Source of the DNA: Apostichopus japonicus
Taxonomy: Eukaryota; Echinodermata; Holothuroidea; Aspidochirotida; Stichopodidae
DNA length: 64,000 nt
Direction: 5' to 3'
Assembly: GCF_037975245.1 (NCBI RefSeq)
Contig: NC_092578.1
Coordinates: forward strand, 14,368,321-14,432,320
Shown: positions 24,458 through 35,495 of the stretch, piece by piece
Position numbering within the stretch: the stretch's first letter is position 1
Layout of the letters: the number at the start of each line of letters is the position of its first letter
Program-made: the position numbers and the translations under genes
The notes under the pieces: model-generated
Databases searched by the model: none
The model's input: only the letters and a program-made list of their open reading frames with translations
What the model was told of the DNA's origin: nothing

Positions 24458-27021
24458 CTGGAAAAAAAAAACAGCAAAGTATTCATCATTTGAAAAAGAA
24501 CAAAAAAAAAGTTGTCACCACAAAGTTATGTGAGATTTGCTTCCACTATAGTCTCAAAAAACAATCCCAAAGTTTGAAGCAGACTGTATAAAGCTGAAAA
24601 TTTGAACGAGAGTGTCATCACCATTGCAACCAGAATCAAATGCCCAGAATACAGAGATAATAAAACATGGACTAAATCTTTGTTTGTTTTTATGATCTTT
24701 AAAAATATAAAATTTTAGAAACAGAAATGCACTGAGCCAACTTATTTATAGGCATAATCGTTTTTAGTTGTTATTTTGCTTGCTCACATAACAAGCCTGT
24801 TTAGACCAAGGCTAGAGGAGAATCAGTACTTTGTTACACTAAGTTTGTCTTTCGGTCGTTTTGATTTAGTCTTACTAGTAGTACAAAAGTATATAATGGA
24901 CCGGCGAAGACTAGAGAATACCCAGAGTTTTAGGAACTGCGTTAAACTATATGATCTGATCAATTATTTACGTCAATGAGTTTCATTCAATCTAGGATCA
25001 AAAAGAGAAAACTAATTAATCTTAACCTTTAAACTTTGCTACTAAACAGATATGCTTGAATTACAAATAAATGTCAAAAAAACATCATAATCTACGAATC
25101 GATGCATATACATATACATAAACAGAATAATTTGAATTCGCGCAAGTGAACCCTGCACTACATTGGACAGAAGAAAAAAAACGTGCAATTAGACCAAACT
25201 AAACATACTAAATTTTCCGTTACTTCTACATAAAATATCAATACAAATACAACAATTACTCTTTTGGCAGTATACTAAAAGCACATGTTATAATAACTTC
25301 AGACTATCAAGCTTTCCTGAGAAAAAACGGTTAATACTTCTTACAGTAAACAAGTCGACCGTGAAGGAATGTCGCAATTGTTTCCTGGGCGTGACCGGAA
25401 ATTAAATACTAAAAAATGATAAATGAAAAGGTTAAATAGAACTGAAGCGTGCATCCTGACTGCTCGCAACATATAATACCGTTGACTAGCCAACATAATT
25501 TGTTCAGCCCACTGTGACTGTACGTTTGAAGGTCTAGCCTTGCTTATTCAATATCACAAAGCCTACCCATTTAGATTCACATGGGAAATTACAGGAAATC
25601 TTTACCAAATGAGTGTAGACTTCAAATAAACTATTGAGACTTATAGTTCCAGCATTTGTTTGGGAATAAATTAGAAGATTATGTGCCACTGTTCAATCTA
25701 GCCCAATACACACATAACACATTGTTAACTGGTGTTTAGAATGCACACTTTAGTGTTGAGAATGCACTGCAGTACCCAGTAGAAGCCTATAGGCTACTCA
25801 CTGTCATTGCACTTGTGTATTGCGAAACGCCAGCGTGACAACAGTAGCGTTACAACGGTAGCGTTACACTAACCATAATACAGTACTAGTGCCAGTGGCC
25901 TAACAATTAACTTTAATTTTACCTTCAAGTTAAAGGAATAACAGGTAGGCCGATGATGGCAGTTAATACCTCCATTCTTCTAAAGACCTTCTTGGGTGAT
26001 TTACGGTTGAAAGTTGCTTAGAGTGATCGTATGAAACTATGCCAAGTCCAGCAAGCTGCCGTTGCCTCTCGGTTTCCAAATTGAAGTGAATCGAATTGGG
26101 TTAAAATACATTAGTCCGTCGACACCGACTAAGCTACGATTATGGCGTAAATCGGGTGTCCGTATCGTTCTTAGTCCATGGGTTAAAATACCTTAGTCCG
26201 TCGCCACCTACTAAGCTGTGATTATATTTTCCTTAGTCAGTGTAAACTGACTAAGAAGCAGCGATGAAACGAAGATTTTTGCTAGTTCGTGTGCATTGAC
26301 TAACGTTACAGACTAATTTAACGTTGGTCCGTGGCAATATTGACTAGTTTATTTTTTCAGTGAATTCCATGTATTGCTTACTTATTCCATCTGTACTAGC
26401 TTTTTATAGTTGCGTTGTCGAAGGGGTGTGAGGTATTAAGAGCTTGGCGTTCCCCCTCCTTTCTTTCTTTTTTTTTCTTTTTTTTTTGTAATTTAAAAAG
26501 TGACCTTTTGTGCAGAAATTAAGAAGGCTGTCATACGATTGTTCCCATTTGTTAAAAAAATAAAGAAAATTGCAACGAAATGCCATTTTTTTTTGAAGAA
26601 CCTTAAATAATGGCAACTCTGGTACAGAATGCACATCAAATGATCCAATTTGTCGGAACGTTTTGCGGTGAAGTCACATATCCCAGTGTCCTTCGAAGTT
26701 TATCCTCCCCAACCCCATGTCCCCACTACAGACAGGACCCGCCTCAGCCGCTTTTATTAATGTGAATGCTTACAGAAGATGTATTTGGTTTTGCATTACT
26801 GACTTAGCTTTGGGAATATATTCTCGAAAAAAAATGGAGCGATGTGGTTGACATGAATGCAGATATGACCTTTTAATTTAATTGGCAGTAAACTTTCGTC
26901 AACTTCTTTAATAGTTTTGGTAGTCGTCGTGGCAATGGAACAGATTCTATTGGACTTTAAAAGGAAACAGCCAGGCAAAGTACTACCGAGTTCCGTGTTC
27001 TTGTGTAAACAAAATCCTTAC

Positions 27022-27213
27022 CTGTACTACATATCGGTTCGGCGTTCTTTTGCCATATTCCTTTTGAACACGACCAAATGACTTTTTGGTTTATTGGAAA
27101 ATAACCATCATCACACAGGTAAGAAAGACCGCATTTGTTGGGCTGGACGCTTATTCCTTGGCAGCTATCGTTGAATACCCACATGACATCTTCTCTAGGC
27201 TTTTGACAATATC
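27022..27213 (-). CDS. sushi (CCP)-like exon with extra cysteine pair
   Basis: A 192-nt minus-strand exon with acceptor TTTTTACTCTAG and donor GTAAGG, phase 1 at both ends. It encodes about 64 residues with the sushi framework: CQKP near the start, LCDDGYF in the middle, VIWSCSKGIW with the conserved tryptophan, and a terminal PIC. Two additional cysteines lie in the first half (DSCQG and NKCG), giving six in all instead of the usual four, so an extra disulfide is likely. Sushi domains mediate protein binding in complement-type regulators and adhesion proteins. It lies downstream of the sushi exon at 29054-29227 in the same gene, by strand and phase. Confidence 0.8.
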
Positions 27214-27790
27214 CTAGAGTAAAAATTACGAAAAGCCTCGTTGGAAAAATAACATGTTATTTAATATGTTCCGTTGATGTTAGCTTGACAGAAACTTATT
27301 TTCCTTATTCAATTTTAATTCCAACTCCATGTCCTTGGTATATCGGTGCCGATTTCACAAGCTTCCCAGTTAACATGTGTTTGAATACTCAACTGTAAGA
27401 AATTGAAACACAAACGCGTGGTTCTAATCTTGGCAGGAAAGTACCAAAGATTTTTGGAATGGGACATGTTCCAGTAATAATTGACGATCCGGCATACAGG
27501 TTGAAATGGGGAATGTATTGGATATTGTATAGAAATATTCAGCTTGATCCCCACATTACATAACAATGACTTTAGTGACGCGGAGAACTACTTAATTACT
27601 GATATAGCTATAAATTAAATTAATTTTAGTGATCACTTCATATTGTTTCGACTACATGGTATAACCAACCCGGCACGGTTTCCTGTAAGTACATTACTGT
27701 CAAATAAAGCTAAGCACGTACAGCAAAATTTGCAGTATATCATAATTTGAACATAATTAGCACTTTCAGAGGAGCAACCACCAGTATGCA
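27214..27790. repeat. intronic module shared with 34450-35130 and 55005-55230
   Basis: Contains landmarks seen near 32010, 34465 and 55010-55130: AAC/AAG TCCATGTCCTTGGTATATCG, CCGGCATACAGGTTG, AATGTATTGGAT. It marks the unit in which these gene copies were duplicated. No coding sequence is supported; the 83-codon minus ORF lacks domain features. Confidence 0.65.
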
Positions 27791-27798
27791 GATTCGAC

Positions 27799-28850
27799 CA
27801 GGCGCGGCGGAACGGAAAAATTATTGGGGGGCTAATGTGTGGAGACTATCTAAGCGGAGCGCCACCATCGGTTGGCGCGGAGCGTACAAGAAAATTTTTT
27901 TTTTTTTTCAAACCCCCAGATGGCCGGAAACGGCACTTCCCGAGTGTTTTATGCTGCGAATACCTAGCCCTAAAATATGGGTTTCAAGCCTGCAATTTCT
28001 CAGATTGCACGTAAAAGTCTGTAAAAACATTGTAATTTGTATATTCGATGGTGTTTTAAGAGAGTAGCTATTACACGTAGTGTACTCGCAAAGACGTTTT
28101 TGAGTGTAGTAAGGGCAGTGGCGGAGCTAGGGGTATTGGTCGGGGGGGCAAGAATGGACTGTAGGGGCGCTTTCGACACTATCTAAGCGGAGCGCCACCA
28201 CAGGTTGGCGCGGTGCGTACAGAAAATTTTTGAGTAAAGTTACTCCCTAGATTGCAGGAAATGACCCTTTCCGGGCCTTGCTAATTTGCAGATAAACGGA
28301 GAATAAGTATAGTTGTCGTCGCCATTTTGTCCGAAAATTACACCAACAGAATATGACAAATGTCAATAGGTATATGAGAGCGCAATAAAATAGTCAATAA
28401 TCGCGAATAAGTTAAAAGTAGTGAAAAGCTGAAAAGGGCGCCAGCAGTCAATTTGAGTCCGTCAGGAGGGGGGGGGGGATCCGCCCCCTGACTGTATATA
28501 TGGACGCTCCGCCCTCTAAGTAAGGGGATGTTGGAGAACTGGCTGAAATGAGGCAAGTCATTGGCCTAGCTAAGACGAAGTTGTGTTACGCTTACCGGTA
28601 CTCACACTCACTGCTTCAACTTTTCACGGGGCGTGAAGACGCGGTTGGGGTGAAAATGTGGTCTATAGCCAGGGGACGGGCCGAGGGACCAGTGTGCATC
28701 GGACAGATAGACAAGTATGCATTGAAAAATGGGCAGATGCACGTTTCGGAGCCTTGGTAAATATTGGGGGGGCTTATCATGCATTTGCCCCCTCAACTTT
28801 TTCATTGGGGGCTGAGCCACCCCCAAGCCCCCCCGGTTCCGCCGCCACTG
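27799..28850. mobile_element. hAT-like element with empty site in a paralogue
   Basis: A 1,052-bp insertion with ends CAGGCGCGGCGGAACGG and GGTTCCGCCGCCACTG, flanked by the perfect 8-bp duplication GATTCGAC (27791-27798 and 28851-28858). The paralogous sequence at 35110-35150 reads straight through the site, so the element arrived after the duplication. It carries the shared GCGGAGCGCCACCA...GTTGGCGCGGAGCG block at 27845-27896 and contains a second complete element at 28116-28518. No transposase is encoded. Confidence 0.9.
28116..28518 (-). mobile_element. nested hAT-like MITE
   Basis: Lies inside the 27799-28850 element, flanked by the perfect 8-bp duplication AGTAAGGG (28108-28115 and 28519-28526). 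It starts CAGTGGCGGAGCTAGGGG and ends GACGCTCCGCCCTCTA. It is the reverse complement of the family at 8947-9328, sharing GGCGCTTTCGACACTATC and TGACAAATGTCAATAGGTA. The right end is degenerate compared with the left. Confidence 0.88.
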
Positions 28851-29053
28851 GATTCGACGTATTTATTTCAATATAATAATAATAATAATAATAAGGGACT
28901 CTGTTCAAGGGAAGACGACTGTCATAATACAATAGGCTGAACTGTGTCACATTCGGGTTCTTTCTACACAGCCTCGTCCGAGTCCAAGACATTTAAAAAC
29001 GAACTCAAGTCATCTAATAATGTTAATAATATAGGTCGCCAAATTCAACTCAC

Positions 29054-29227
29054 CCGTGCATTCAGGAACATCTGCGCTCCACGTTCCATCACCCTGGCAA
29101 GTGAGAACAGACTCCCCATTAAGGCTAAATCCTTGATCACACGAAAATTCCACTCTATCATTATATCCAGTTCCAGAACCATCTTTGCGACCCTCTTCTG
29201 GTGCATCAAGCATTGGACATTTAACAG
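29054..29227 (-). CDS. sushi (CCP) domain exon, type 3
   Basis: A 174-nt minus-strand exon, acceptor TTTGTAAATCAG, donor GTGAGT, phase 1-1. The 58 residues contain a complete four-cysteine sushi domain: VKCPML at the start, VEFSCDQGFSLNG, SVLTCQGDGTW, and VPEC at the end. It is close in sequence to the exons at 35322-35495 and 62036-62209, which share the central RKDGSGTG/YNDRVEFSCDQGFSL segment. It probably forms the third sushi domain of the gene that begins with the signal exon at 31329. Confidence 0.88.
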
Positions 29228-29971
29228 CTGATTTACAAATATAAAGTAACAATCAAAATATTAAGATTTTTCCGACGTCAGATATTGGAGTGTGTAGTGT
29301 TATGTCAGATATACATGTGACAACTCCAAATACATGCCTATCATACATATACACCAGTAAAATGTACAGGATTTCAAAGGTAGGGGGGTGATATTCTTAA
29401 TCCCACCACCACCCCACTGATTTTGGTAGGGGCTTGAACCGTTATTGAACGAGTGTCCTGGGCCTGTAGGAGTTACCTAACTCTTACCGAACACTATTCT
29501 AAAACTCATGGGACTTAAACCCCACTGAAAATGACCCTCACTGACTATTATTTTATCCCCAATGAAGTTTCGACCCCACTGACGATGAAGGTGAGGCCTT
29601 GTCAAAGCCCCACCCAACGTCCTCTTGTTCACGCCACGGAATTACAAGCTATATACCTTTAATTCTATACACAGATAGTTCGATGAGATTTATGCTTCAC
29701 TCAATAATTTAAGATTTCTCATTAGTATCTCAAAATGTAAATCAAAAATGGTTAGATTATAAACAACATTATACACCGACTTTGATTTGCTTTTTCCCCC
29801 TTTTTTTTGCTATCTCCAAAACTATTAGATTGCAGACAACATTTGTGTAGCTACTGGCATATGTAAGAGCCAGTTTATAGTTAAGATGTTATTTTGGTTT
29901 TGCTTGTTCTTTTGTGTGTGTGTGTGTGTGTGTGTGTTTGTTGCTTTTGTTGTTATTTTTCTAGTTAAAAT
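29228..29971. other. intron; (TG)n tract
   Basis: Intronic by position. 29290-29450 is similar to 35570-35711, including TTGAACCGTTAT, where the paralogue carries a hAT-like insertion. A (TG)n microsatellite lies at about 29914-29937. Confidence 0.6.
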
Positions 29972-30080
29972 CACTGTTTACAAGGATAATTAATATCCAT
30001 ATCTTAAATATAAATGCATAATGGAATTAATTTTCTGGTCAGTGTAAATCATTTGGCCATAAATGAGGGAAAAAACTCAC

Positions 30081-30254
30081 GATTACAACTAGGTGCAATT
30101 CCACTCCAGTGTTGATTTGCTTGGCAGGTTCTGGTGGTTCGGCCATTTAGCGTGAAGCCTTCATGGCACACATACGTCACACTGTTTGGATATGTATATA
30201 CTTCCTCTATAATACCTCCGTTATTGATGTCGCCTGGGTAGCCACAACTTTTTG
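30081..30254 (-). CDS. sushi (CCP) domain exon, type 2, unit 1
   Basis: A 174-nt minus-strand exon; the acceptor ends TTTCAG and the donor is GTGAGT, phase 1-1. It encodes a complete sushi domain: CGYPGDINNGG, then VTYVCHEGFTLNG, RTTRTCQANQHW with the conserved tryptophan, and APSC. It has a paralogue with identical residues at 32536-32709 and a truncated relative at 61806-61895. It follows the type 1 exon at 30636 with a 381-bp intron. Confidence 0.9.
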
Positions 30255-30635
30255 CTGAAATAAAGGAGGCCAGTAGTACCACCTCATTTCAATGAATCCA
30301 TAGCGGTAAAATTACTAAAGAACAAAGGTCTACCAGATTTTGTTGAAGTGTATGTCATTTTCAGAATGATAGTATGTGGTACAATATAGGCCTCGTCTCC
30401 GAGGAAACTAAAAGATAAAAATGTTTTAAAACTCTTACTTGTGTTTAACAAATAATGTTTAATTGAAATCAGTGGCGGGCGACGAAACGATGAAGATCAT
30501 CGTGAGTTTATCAACCTTAGTTTGGATGGAAATTCAAGACGGGTGTATGAATTGGATCAATTTTAATTTTAGTTAAAATTAGGTAGGTTTGGTAAAATTG
30601 AATACCAAACGGGAGAAAATATTGCATAAAAATAC

Positions 30636-30806
30636 CTGTACAACGGATGTCTGCCTCTGACCAATTCCCATCAACACATTGCAGATAAGAGCTAGAGACC
30701 GGTTCATAACCGGCATTACACGAGTAAAACAAACGTTCACCATTAGCGTAAGACTGTTTATCATCATGAGATGCGTTTTCAATTTCAGGTGGATTTCGGC
30801 AGGCAT
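30636..30806 (-). CDS. sushi (CCP) domain exon, type 1, unit 1
   Basis: A 171-nt minus-strand exon, acceptor TTTTTTACAG, donor GTATTT, phase 1-1. It encodes 57 residues: ACRNPPEIENASHDD, LFYSCNAGYEP, YLQCVDGNW, and IRC, the full four-cysteine sushi set with its tryptophan. It is identical in unit 2 (33091-33261) and has a diverged relative at 62687-62857. A longer overlapping ORF in another frame (30579-30938) is a shadow. Confidence 0.9.
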
Positions 30807-31244
30807 CTGTAAAAAATAACAAAGTAGATAAAGAAGAAGCTGACTATTGTTAAAAGTTTGAAATATTGAAGGGCAAATATTAATTTTGCAAGGACAGAAT
30901 TTGAATTTCCCGGGTTCCGGGCGTGACCCAACTTGCATATATCGCTACATTTTACAACTGTATATTAGTGGTCGTCTTACATAGCTATGACCATGATGAA
31001 TTCTCGTAAATGGATTCCGTTTGTTTCGAAAAAAGGAAATACATAATACTGCTCATTTAATTTAAATGAAATATCGTTTAAGCTACTCATCTGACGATGC
31101 ATAAAAAATTAGAAGAATTCACCAAACTAATTTTGAAACAAACGTTCAAAAAAAGAATCAAACGATTTAATCGCTGAAGACAGAAGATGTTACGCCATGC
31201 CTCTTGAGTTAAACAGAGAACGTACTGTAATGCATATTCATTAC

Positions 31245-31329
31245 CAAAGAAGCTATCCTTGCTCGAACAACAGATGATCGCCGACGCGACCAGCATACTA
31301 GTGACAACAGTAATAAGAGTGCAAAACAT
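31245..31329 (-). CDS. signal-peptide first exon, unit 1
   Basis: The minus-strand ATG at 31329 opens a frame with a typical secretory leader: MFCTLITVVTSMLVASAIIC, a hydrophobic stretch of about 17 residues and then polar SSKDS. A donor GTAATG after 31245 leaves phase 1, matching the phase 1 acceptor of the first sushi exon at 30806. The product is therefore predicted to enter the secretory pathway. The ORF continues past the donor for 52 codons without domain features, which favours splicing there. The upstream promoter was not resolved. Confidence 0.75.
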
Positions 31330-32535
31330 ATCCCTTGGTTACACGTAATATTACACTTCGTATCACAGACCTTCGATCATCTTCGCAATGTCTCTCTGAC
31401 TATAGGCCTACTAGAGTAACTTTATTAGAACTAGGTCTCTGACTAGGCTAATAATATTATACTAAGACCTAGACTGCTACTCCTACTAACAGTGACAGTT
31501 AGCTTAAGTTTAACTGACGTCCGGTGAAGCTGATCGAACTGGAGAAGCCCGCAAGGCTTGGATTACACCTTCACATTGGGTGGCGTTCATTTCAACATTT
31601 TAGCTAAAAATTGGAATCTAAAACTAAAAATGTATTGGTTTGCATGTTTTACACCGGTGATACCGTCGCTGTTTATTGTTGTATATTCACGACTAAACTC
31701 ACATCTGGGCGTGATCTAGCTCTTTTAATGAAAACAAAAATCTTCAAAAATGCTTTCAAAATGTAACCGTTGTTACGCAGTTTCCGTTAGATTCAACAAC
31801 TGGTGGTGCATGGAAACATGAAGTAAAATATAATATCAAACATTTTCTTATGTTTTTTCTCTTCTCGGCAAGCACGTTTTTACGTTAAAAGTAACGTATA
31901 CATTGATATACTCAATCCTATATTTATTATAGCAAGCAAACTACATTAATAGGCCTAAAATCAACAGTTGTTTTAGTCAACCAATATCAAAAGGGGTTTT
32001 GCTTATCCAGTTCCAATTCCAAGTCCATGTCCTTAGTATATCGGTGCCCGAGTCAAAGCCCAACTCCCGTTTCTCACGTTTCTAATTAACAAGCCTTTTG
32101 TATATTCAAATGTAACTAATGAAAACACAATCGAGTGATTCAAATGTTAGCAGGGCAGTACCAAAGATTTCAGGAATGAGACATGTTTCCAGTATAGACT
32201 GAAGCTCCGGCAAACAGGTTGGAAAGGGGAATGTATGGGATCGGGATAGTAATGGCATGTCGTTTGCCTTTCTTATAAAGTCCACGAGAACTCGAAAAAG
32301 ATATTAGAGTCAATTTTGTAAAGGTAGATCTATAGTGCCAATAAATCCAGTTTTTTAATAACCAATGTCAAAGTACCATTTTAAAACCAAATTATTATAC
32401 TGTTACACTGTTTATTATACTATTACACTGTTTACAAGGATAATTAATATCCATATCTTAAATATAAATGCATAATGGAATTAATTTTCTGGTCAGTGTA
32501 AATCATTTGGCCATAAATGAGGGGAAAAAACTCAC

Positions 32536-32709
32536 GATTACAACTAGGTGCAATTCCACTCCAGTGTTGATTTGCTTGGCAGGTTCTGGTGGTTCGGCCA
32601 TTTAGCGTGAAGCCTTCATGGCACACATACGTCACACTGTTTGGATATGTATATACTTCCTCTATAATACCTCCGTTATTGATGTCGCCTGGGTAGCCAC
32701 AACTTTTTG
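32536..32709 (-). CDS. sushi (CCP) domain exon, type 2, unit 2
   Basis: Same 174-nt phase 1-1 exon as 30081-30254, with intact splice sites and all four cysteines plus the tryptophan. The only nearby difference is one extra G in the run just downstream of the donor. Downstream on the minus strand comes the 5' flank of unit 1, so unit 2 alone would give a leader plus two sushi domains unless splicing skips over the unit 1 leader exon into later exons. Confidence 0.88.
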
Positions 32710-33090
32710 CTGAAATAAAGGAGGCCAGTAGTACCACCTCATTTCAATGAATCCATAGCGGTAAAATTACTAAAGAACAAAGGTCTACCAGATTTTGTTG
32801 AAGTGTATGTCATTTTCAGAATGATAGTATGTGGTACAATATAGGCCTCGTCTCCGAGGAAACTAAAAGATAAAAATGTTTTAAAACTCTTACTTGTGTT
32901 TAACAAATAATGTTTAATTGAAATCAGTGGCGGGCGACGAAACGATGAAGATCATCGTGAGTTTATCAACCTTAGTTTGGATGGAAATTCAAGACGGGTG
33001 TATGAATTGGATCAATTTTAATTTTAGTTAAAATTAGGTAGGTTTGGTAAAATTGAATACCAAACGGGAGAAAATATTGCATAAAAATAC

Positions 33091-33261
33091 CTGTACAACG
33101 GATGTCTGCCTCTGACCAATTCCCATCAACACATTGCAGATAAGAGCTAGAGACCGGTTCATAACCGGCATTACACGAGTAAAACAAACGTTCACCATTA
33201 GCGTAAGACTGTTTATCATCATGAGATGCGTTTTCAATTTCAGGTGGATTTCGGCAGGCAT
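33091..33261 (-). CDS. sushi (CCP) domain exon, type 1, unit 2
   Basis: Identical copy of 30636-30806, including acceptor and donor. It encodes the ACRNPPEIEN...IRC sushi domain. It shares all features with unit 1, so it is either a functional gene copy or, if the duplication is an assembly effect, the same exon counted twice. Confidence 0.88.
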
Positions 33262-33699
33262 CTGTAAAAAATAACAAAGTAGATAAAGAAGAAGCTGACT
33301 ATTGTTAAAAGTTTGAAATATTGAAGGGCAAATATTAATTTTGCAAGGACAGAATTTGAATTTCCCGGGTTCCGGGCGTGACCCAACTTGCATATATCGC
33401 TACATTTTACAACTGTATATTAGTGGTCGTCTTACATAGCTATGACCATGATGAATTCTCGTAAATGGATTCCGTTTGTTTCGCAAAAAGGAAATACATA
33501 ATACTGCTCATTTAATTTAAATGAAATATCGTTTAAGCTACTCATCTGACGATGCATAAAAAATTAGAAGAATTCACCAAACTAATTTTGAAACAAACGT
33601 TCAAAAAAAGAATCAAACGATTTAATCGCTGAAGACAGAAGATGTTACGCCATGCCTCTTGAGTTAAACAGAGAACGTACTGTAATGCATATTCATTAC

Positions 33700-33784
33700 C
33701 AAAGAAGCTGTCCTTGCTCGAACAACAGATGATCGCCGACGCGACCAGCATACTAGTGACAACAGTAATAAGAGTGCAAAACAT
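33700..33784 (-). CDS. signal-peptide first exon, unit 2
   Basis: Copy of 31245-31329 with one synonymous change. It has the same ATG, hydrophobic leader and phase 1 donor GTAATG. Two leader exons on one strand within 2.5 kb imply two transcription units or alternative first exons. Confidence 0.73.
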
Positions 33785-35321
33785 ATCCCTTGGTTACACG
33801 TAATATTACACTTCGTATCACAGACCTTCGATCATCTTCGCAATGTCTCTCTGACTATAGGCCTACTAGAGTAACTTTATTAGAACTAGGTCTCTGACTA
33901 GGCTAATAATATTATACTAAGGCCTAGACTGCTACTCCTACTAACAGTGACAGTTAGCTTAAGTTTAACTGACGTCCGGTGAAGCTGATCGAACTGGAGA
34001 AGCCCGCAAGGCTTGGATTACACCTTCACATTGGGTGGCGTTCATTTCAACATTTTAGCTAAAAATTGGAATCTAAAACTAAAAATGTATTGGTTTGCAT
34101 GTTTTACACCGGTGATACCGTCGCTGTTTATTGTTGTATATTCACGACTAAACTCACATCTGGGCGTGATCTAGCTCTTTTAATGAAAACAAAAATCTTC
34201 AAAAATGCTTTCAAAATGTAACCGTTGTTACGCAGTTTCCGTTAGATTCAACAACTGGTGGTGCATGGAAACATGAAGTAAAATATAATATCAAACATTT
34301 TCTTATGTTTTTTCTCTTCTCGGCAAGCACGTTTTTACGTTAAAAGTAACGTATACATTGATATACTCAATCCTATATTTATTATAGCAAGCAAACTACA
34401 TTAATAGGCCTAAAATCAACAGTTGTTTTAGTCAACCAATATCAAAAGGGGTTTTGCTTATCCAGTTCCAATTCCAAGTCCATGTCCTTAGTATATCGGT
34501 GCCCGAGTCAAAGCCCAACTCCCGTTTCTCACGTTTCTAATTAACAAGCCTTTTGTATATTCAAATGTAACTAATGAAAACACAATCGAGTGATTCAAAT
34601 GTTAGCAGGGCAGTACCAAAGATTTTAGGAATGAGACATGTTTCCAGTATAGACTGAAGCTCCGGCAAACAGGTTGTAAAGGGGAATGTATGGGATCGGG
34701 ATAGTAATGGCATGTCGTTTGCCTTGCTTATAAAGTCCACGAGAACTCGAAAAAGATATTAGAGTCAATTTTGTAAAGGTAGATCTATAGTGCCAATAAA
34801 TCCAGTTTTTTAATAACCAATGTCAAAGTACCATTTTAAAACCAAATTATTATACCGAAGTATTTAGCCTGATCCCGACACAATATAACGAAACAATGCC
34901 TTTAGTAACACGTAGAACTACTTAAATACTTGTATAGCTATAAATTAAATTAATTTGAGTGACCACTCCGTATTGTATATGGACTATATGCTATAACTAA
35001 CCCGACACGGTTCCCTATAAGTACATTACTGTCAAATAAAGCTAAGCACGTACCGCCAAATTCGCAGTATTTAATAATTTGAACATAATGAGCACTTTCA
35101 GAAGAGCAACCACCAGTATGCAGATTCGATGTATTTCATTTCAATAAAATAGTACTAGGGACTCTGTTCAAGGGACGACGAATGTAACAACGCAACAGGC
35201 TGAACTTTACCCCACTCGGGTTCTTACTACACAGCCTCGTCCGAGTCCAAGACCTTTAAAAACGAACTCAAGTCATATACAGTAACAATGGTAATGATAT
35301 AGGTCGCCAAATTCAACTCAC

Positions 35322-35495
35322 CTGTGCATTCAGGAACATCTGAGCTCCACGTTCCATTACTCTGGCAAGTGAGAACAGACTCCCCATTAAGGCTAAATCC
35401 TTGATCACACGAAAATTCCACTCTATCATTATGTCCAGTTCCAGAACCATCTTTGCGACCATTTACTGGTGTAACAAGCGCTGGACATTGTACAG
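35322..35495 (-). CDS. sushi (CCP) domain exon, type 3, upstream copy
   Basis: A 174-nt minus-strand exon; acceptor TTTGTACATCAG, donor GTGAGT, phase 1-1. It encodes VQCPALVTPVNG, VEFSCDQGFSLNG, VLTCQSNGTW and VPEC, a full sushi domain close to that at 29054-29227. It lies upstream of the unit 2 leader exon, so it belongs to another gene copy. No leader or partner exon for it was found between 35.5 kb and the plus-strand candidate gene, so it may be an orphan of the older duplication. Confidence 0.82.

Larger units (their letters stand above)
21703..26362. mobile_element. 4.66-kb CACTG-ended element, CACTA-like
   Basis: Inserted in the left segmental copy relative to the right copy (empty site near 53424). 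It starts CACTGAAAAC and ends TTTTTTCAGTG, with AA on both sides (21701-21702 and 26363-26364), a 2-bp duplication compatible with CACTA/EnSpm elements. Subterminal regions (about 21723-22100 and 26105-26350) are packed with ACCGACTAA/TTAGTCGGT in both orientations, as expected for multiple transposase-binding sites. The interior holds a palindromic array at 22710-24115. No transposase domain is recognised, so the element is probably non-autonomous. Superfamily is inferred from ends and duplication length only. Confidence 0.7.
20080..27000. repeat. segmental duplication, left copy (paired with 50915-55300)
   Basis: Shares long collinear blocks with 50915-55300, for example 20150-20300 with 50985-51140 (GACACACCTGTTGTGATATT, GTGATGCCATCTCCCAGATC), 21240-21690 with 52890-53410, 26363-26780 with 53435-54160, and 26785-26890 with 54888-54990. 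The copies differ by scattered substitutions and by element insertions that are present in one copy only. It lies between the LDLa exon and the sushi exon at 27022, so it is probably intronic and was duplicated along with the gene. Confidence 0.8.
29972..32400. repeat. tandem duplication unit 1 (about 2.43 kb)
   Basis: Nearly identical to 32426-34855. By eye I find about six substitutions and one 1-bp indel in about 2.43 kb. It contains, on the minus strand, a signal-peptide exon and two sushi exons plus about 1 kb of 5' flank. The 25-bp junction 32401-32425 repeats TTACACTGTTTA and TTATAC motifs, consistent with microhomology-driven duplication. Confidence 0.95.
32426..34855. repeat. tandem duplication unit 2 (about 2.43 kb)
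   Basis: Second copy of 29972-32400 in direct orientation, offset 2,454-2,455 bp. All three coding exons are preserved with unchanged protein sequence; the one difference I see in coding sequence (GAT to GAC in the signal exon) is synonymous. Sequence to the right (34856 onward) matches the 27.3-29.4 kb region, which indicates an older, larger duplication around this recent one. Confidence 0.95.

Noticed and set aside
30579-30938. 119-codon minus ORF, repeated at 33034-33393
   Set aside because: Different frame of the type 1 sushi exon; extends into introns without domain features.
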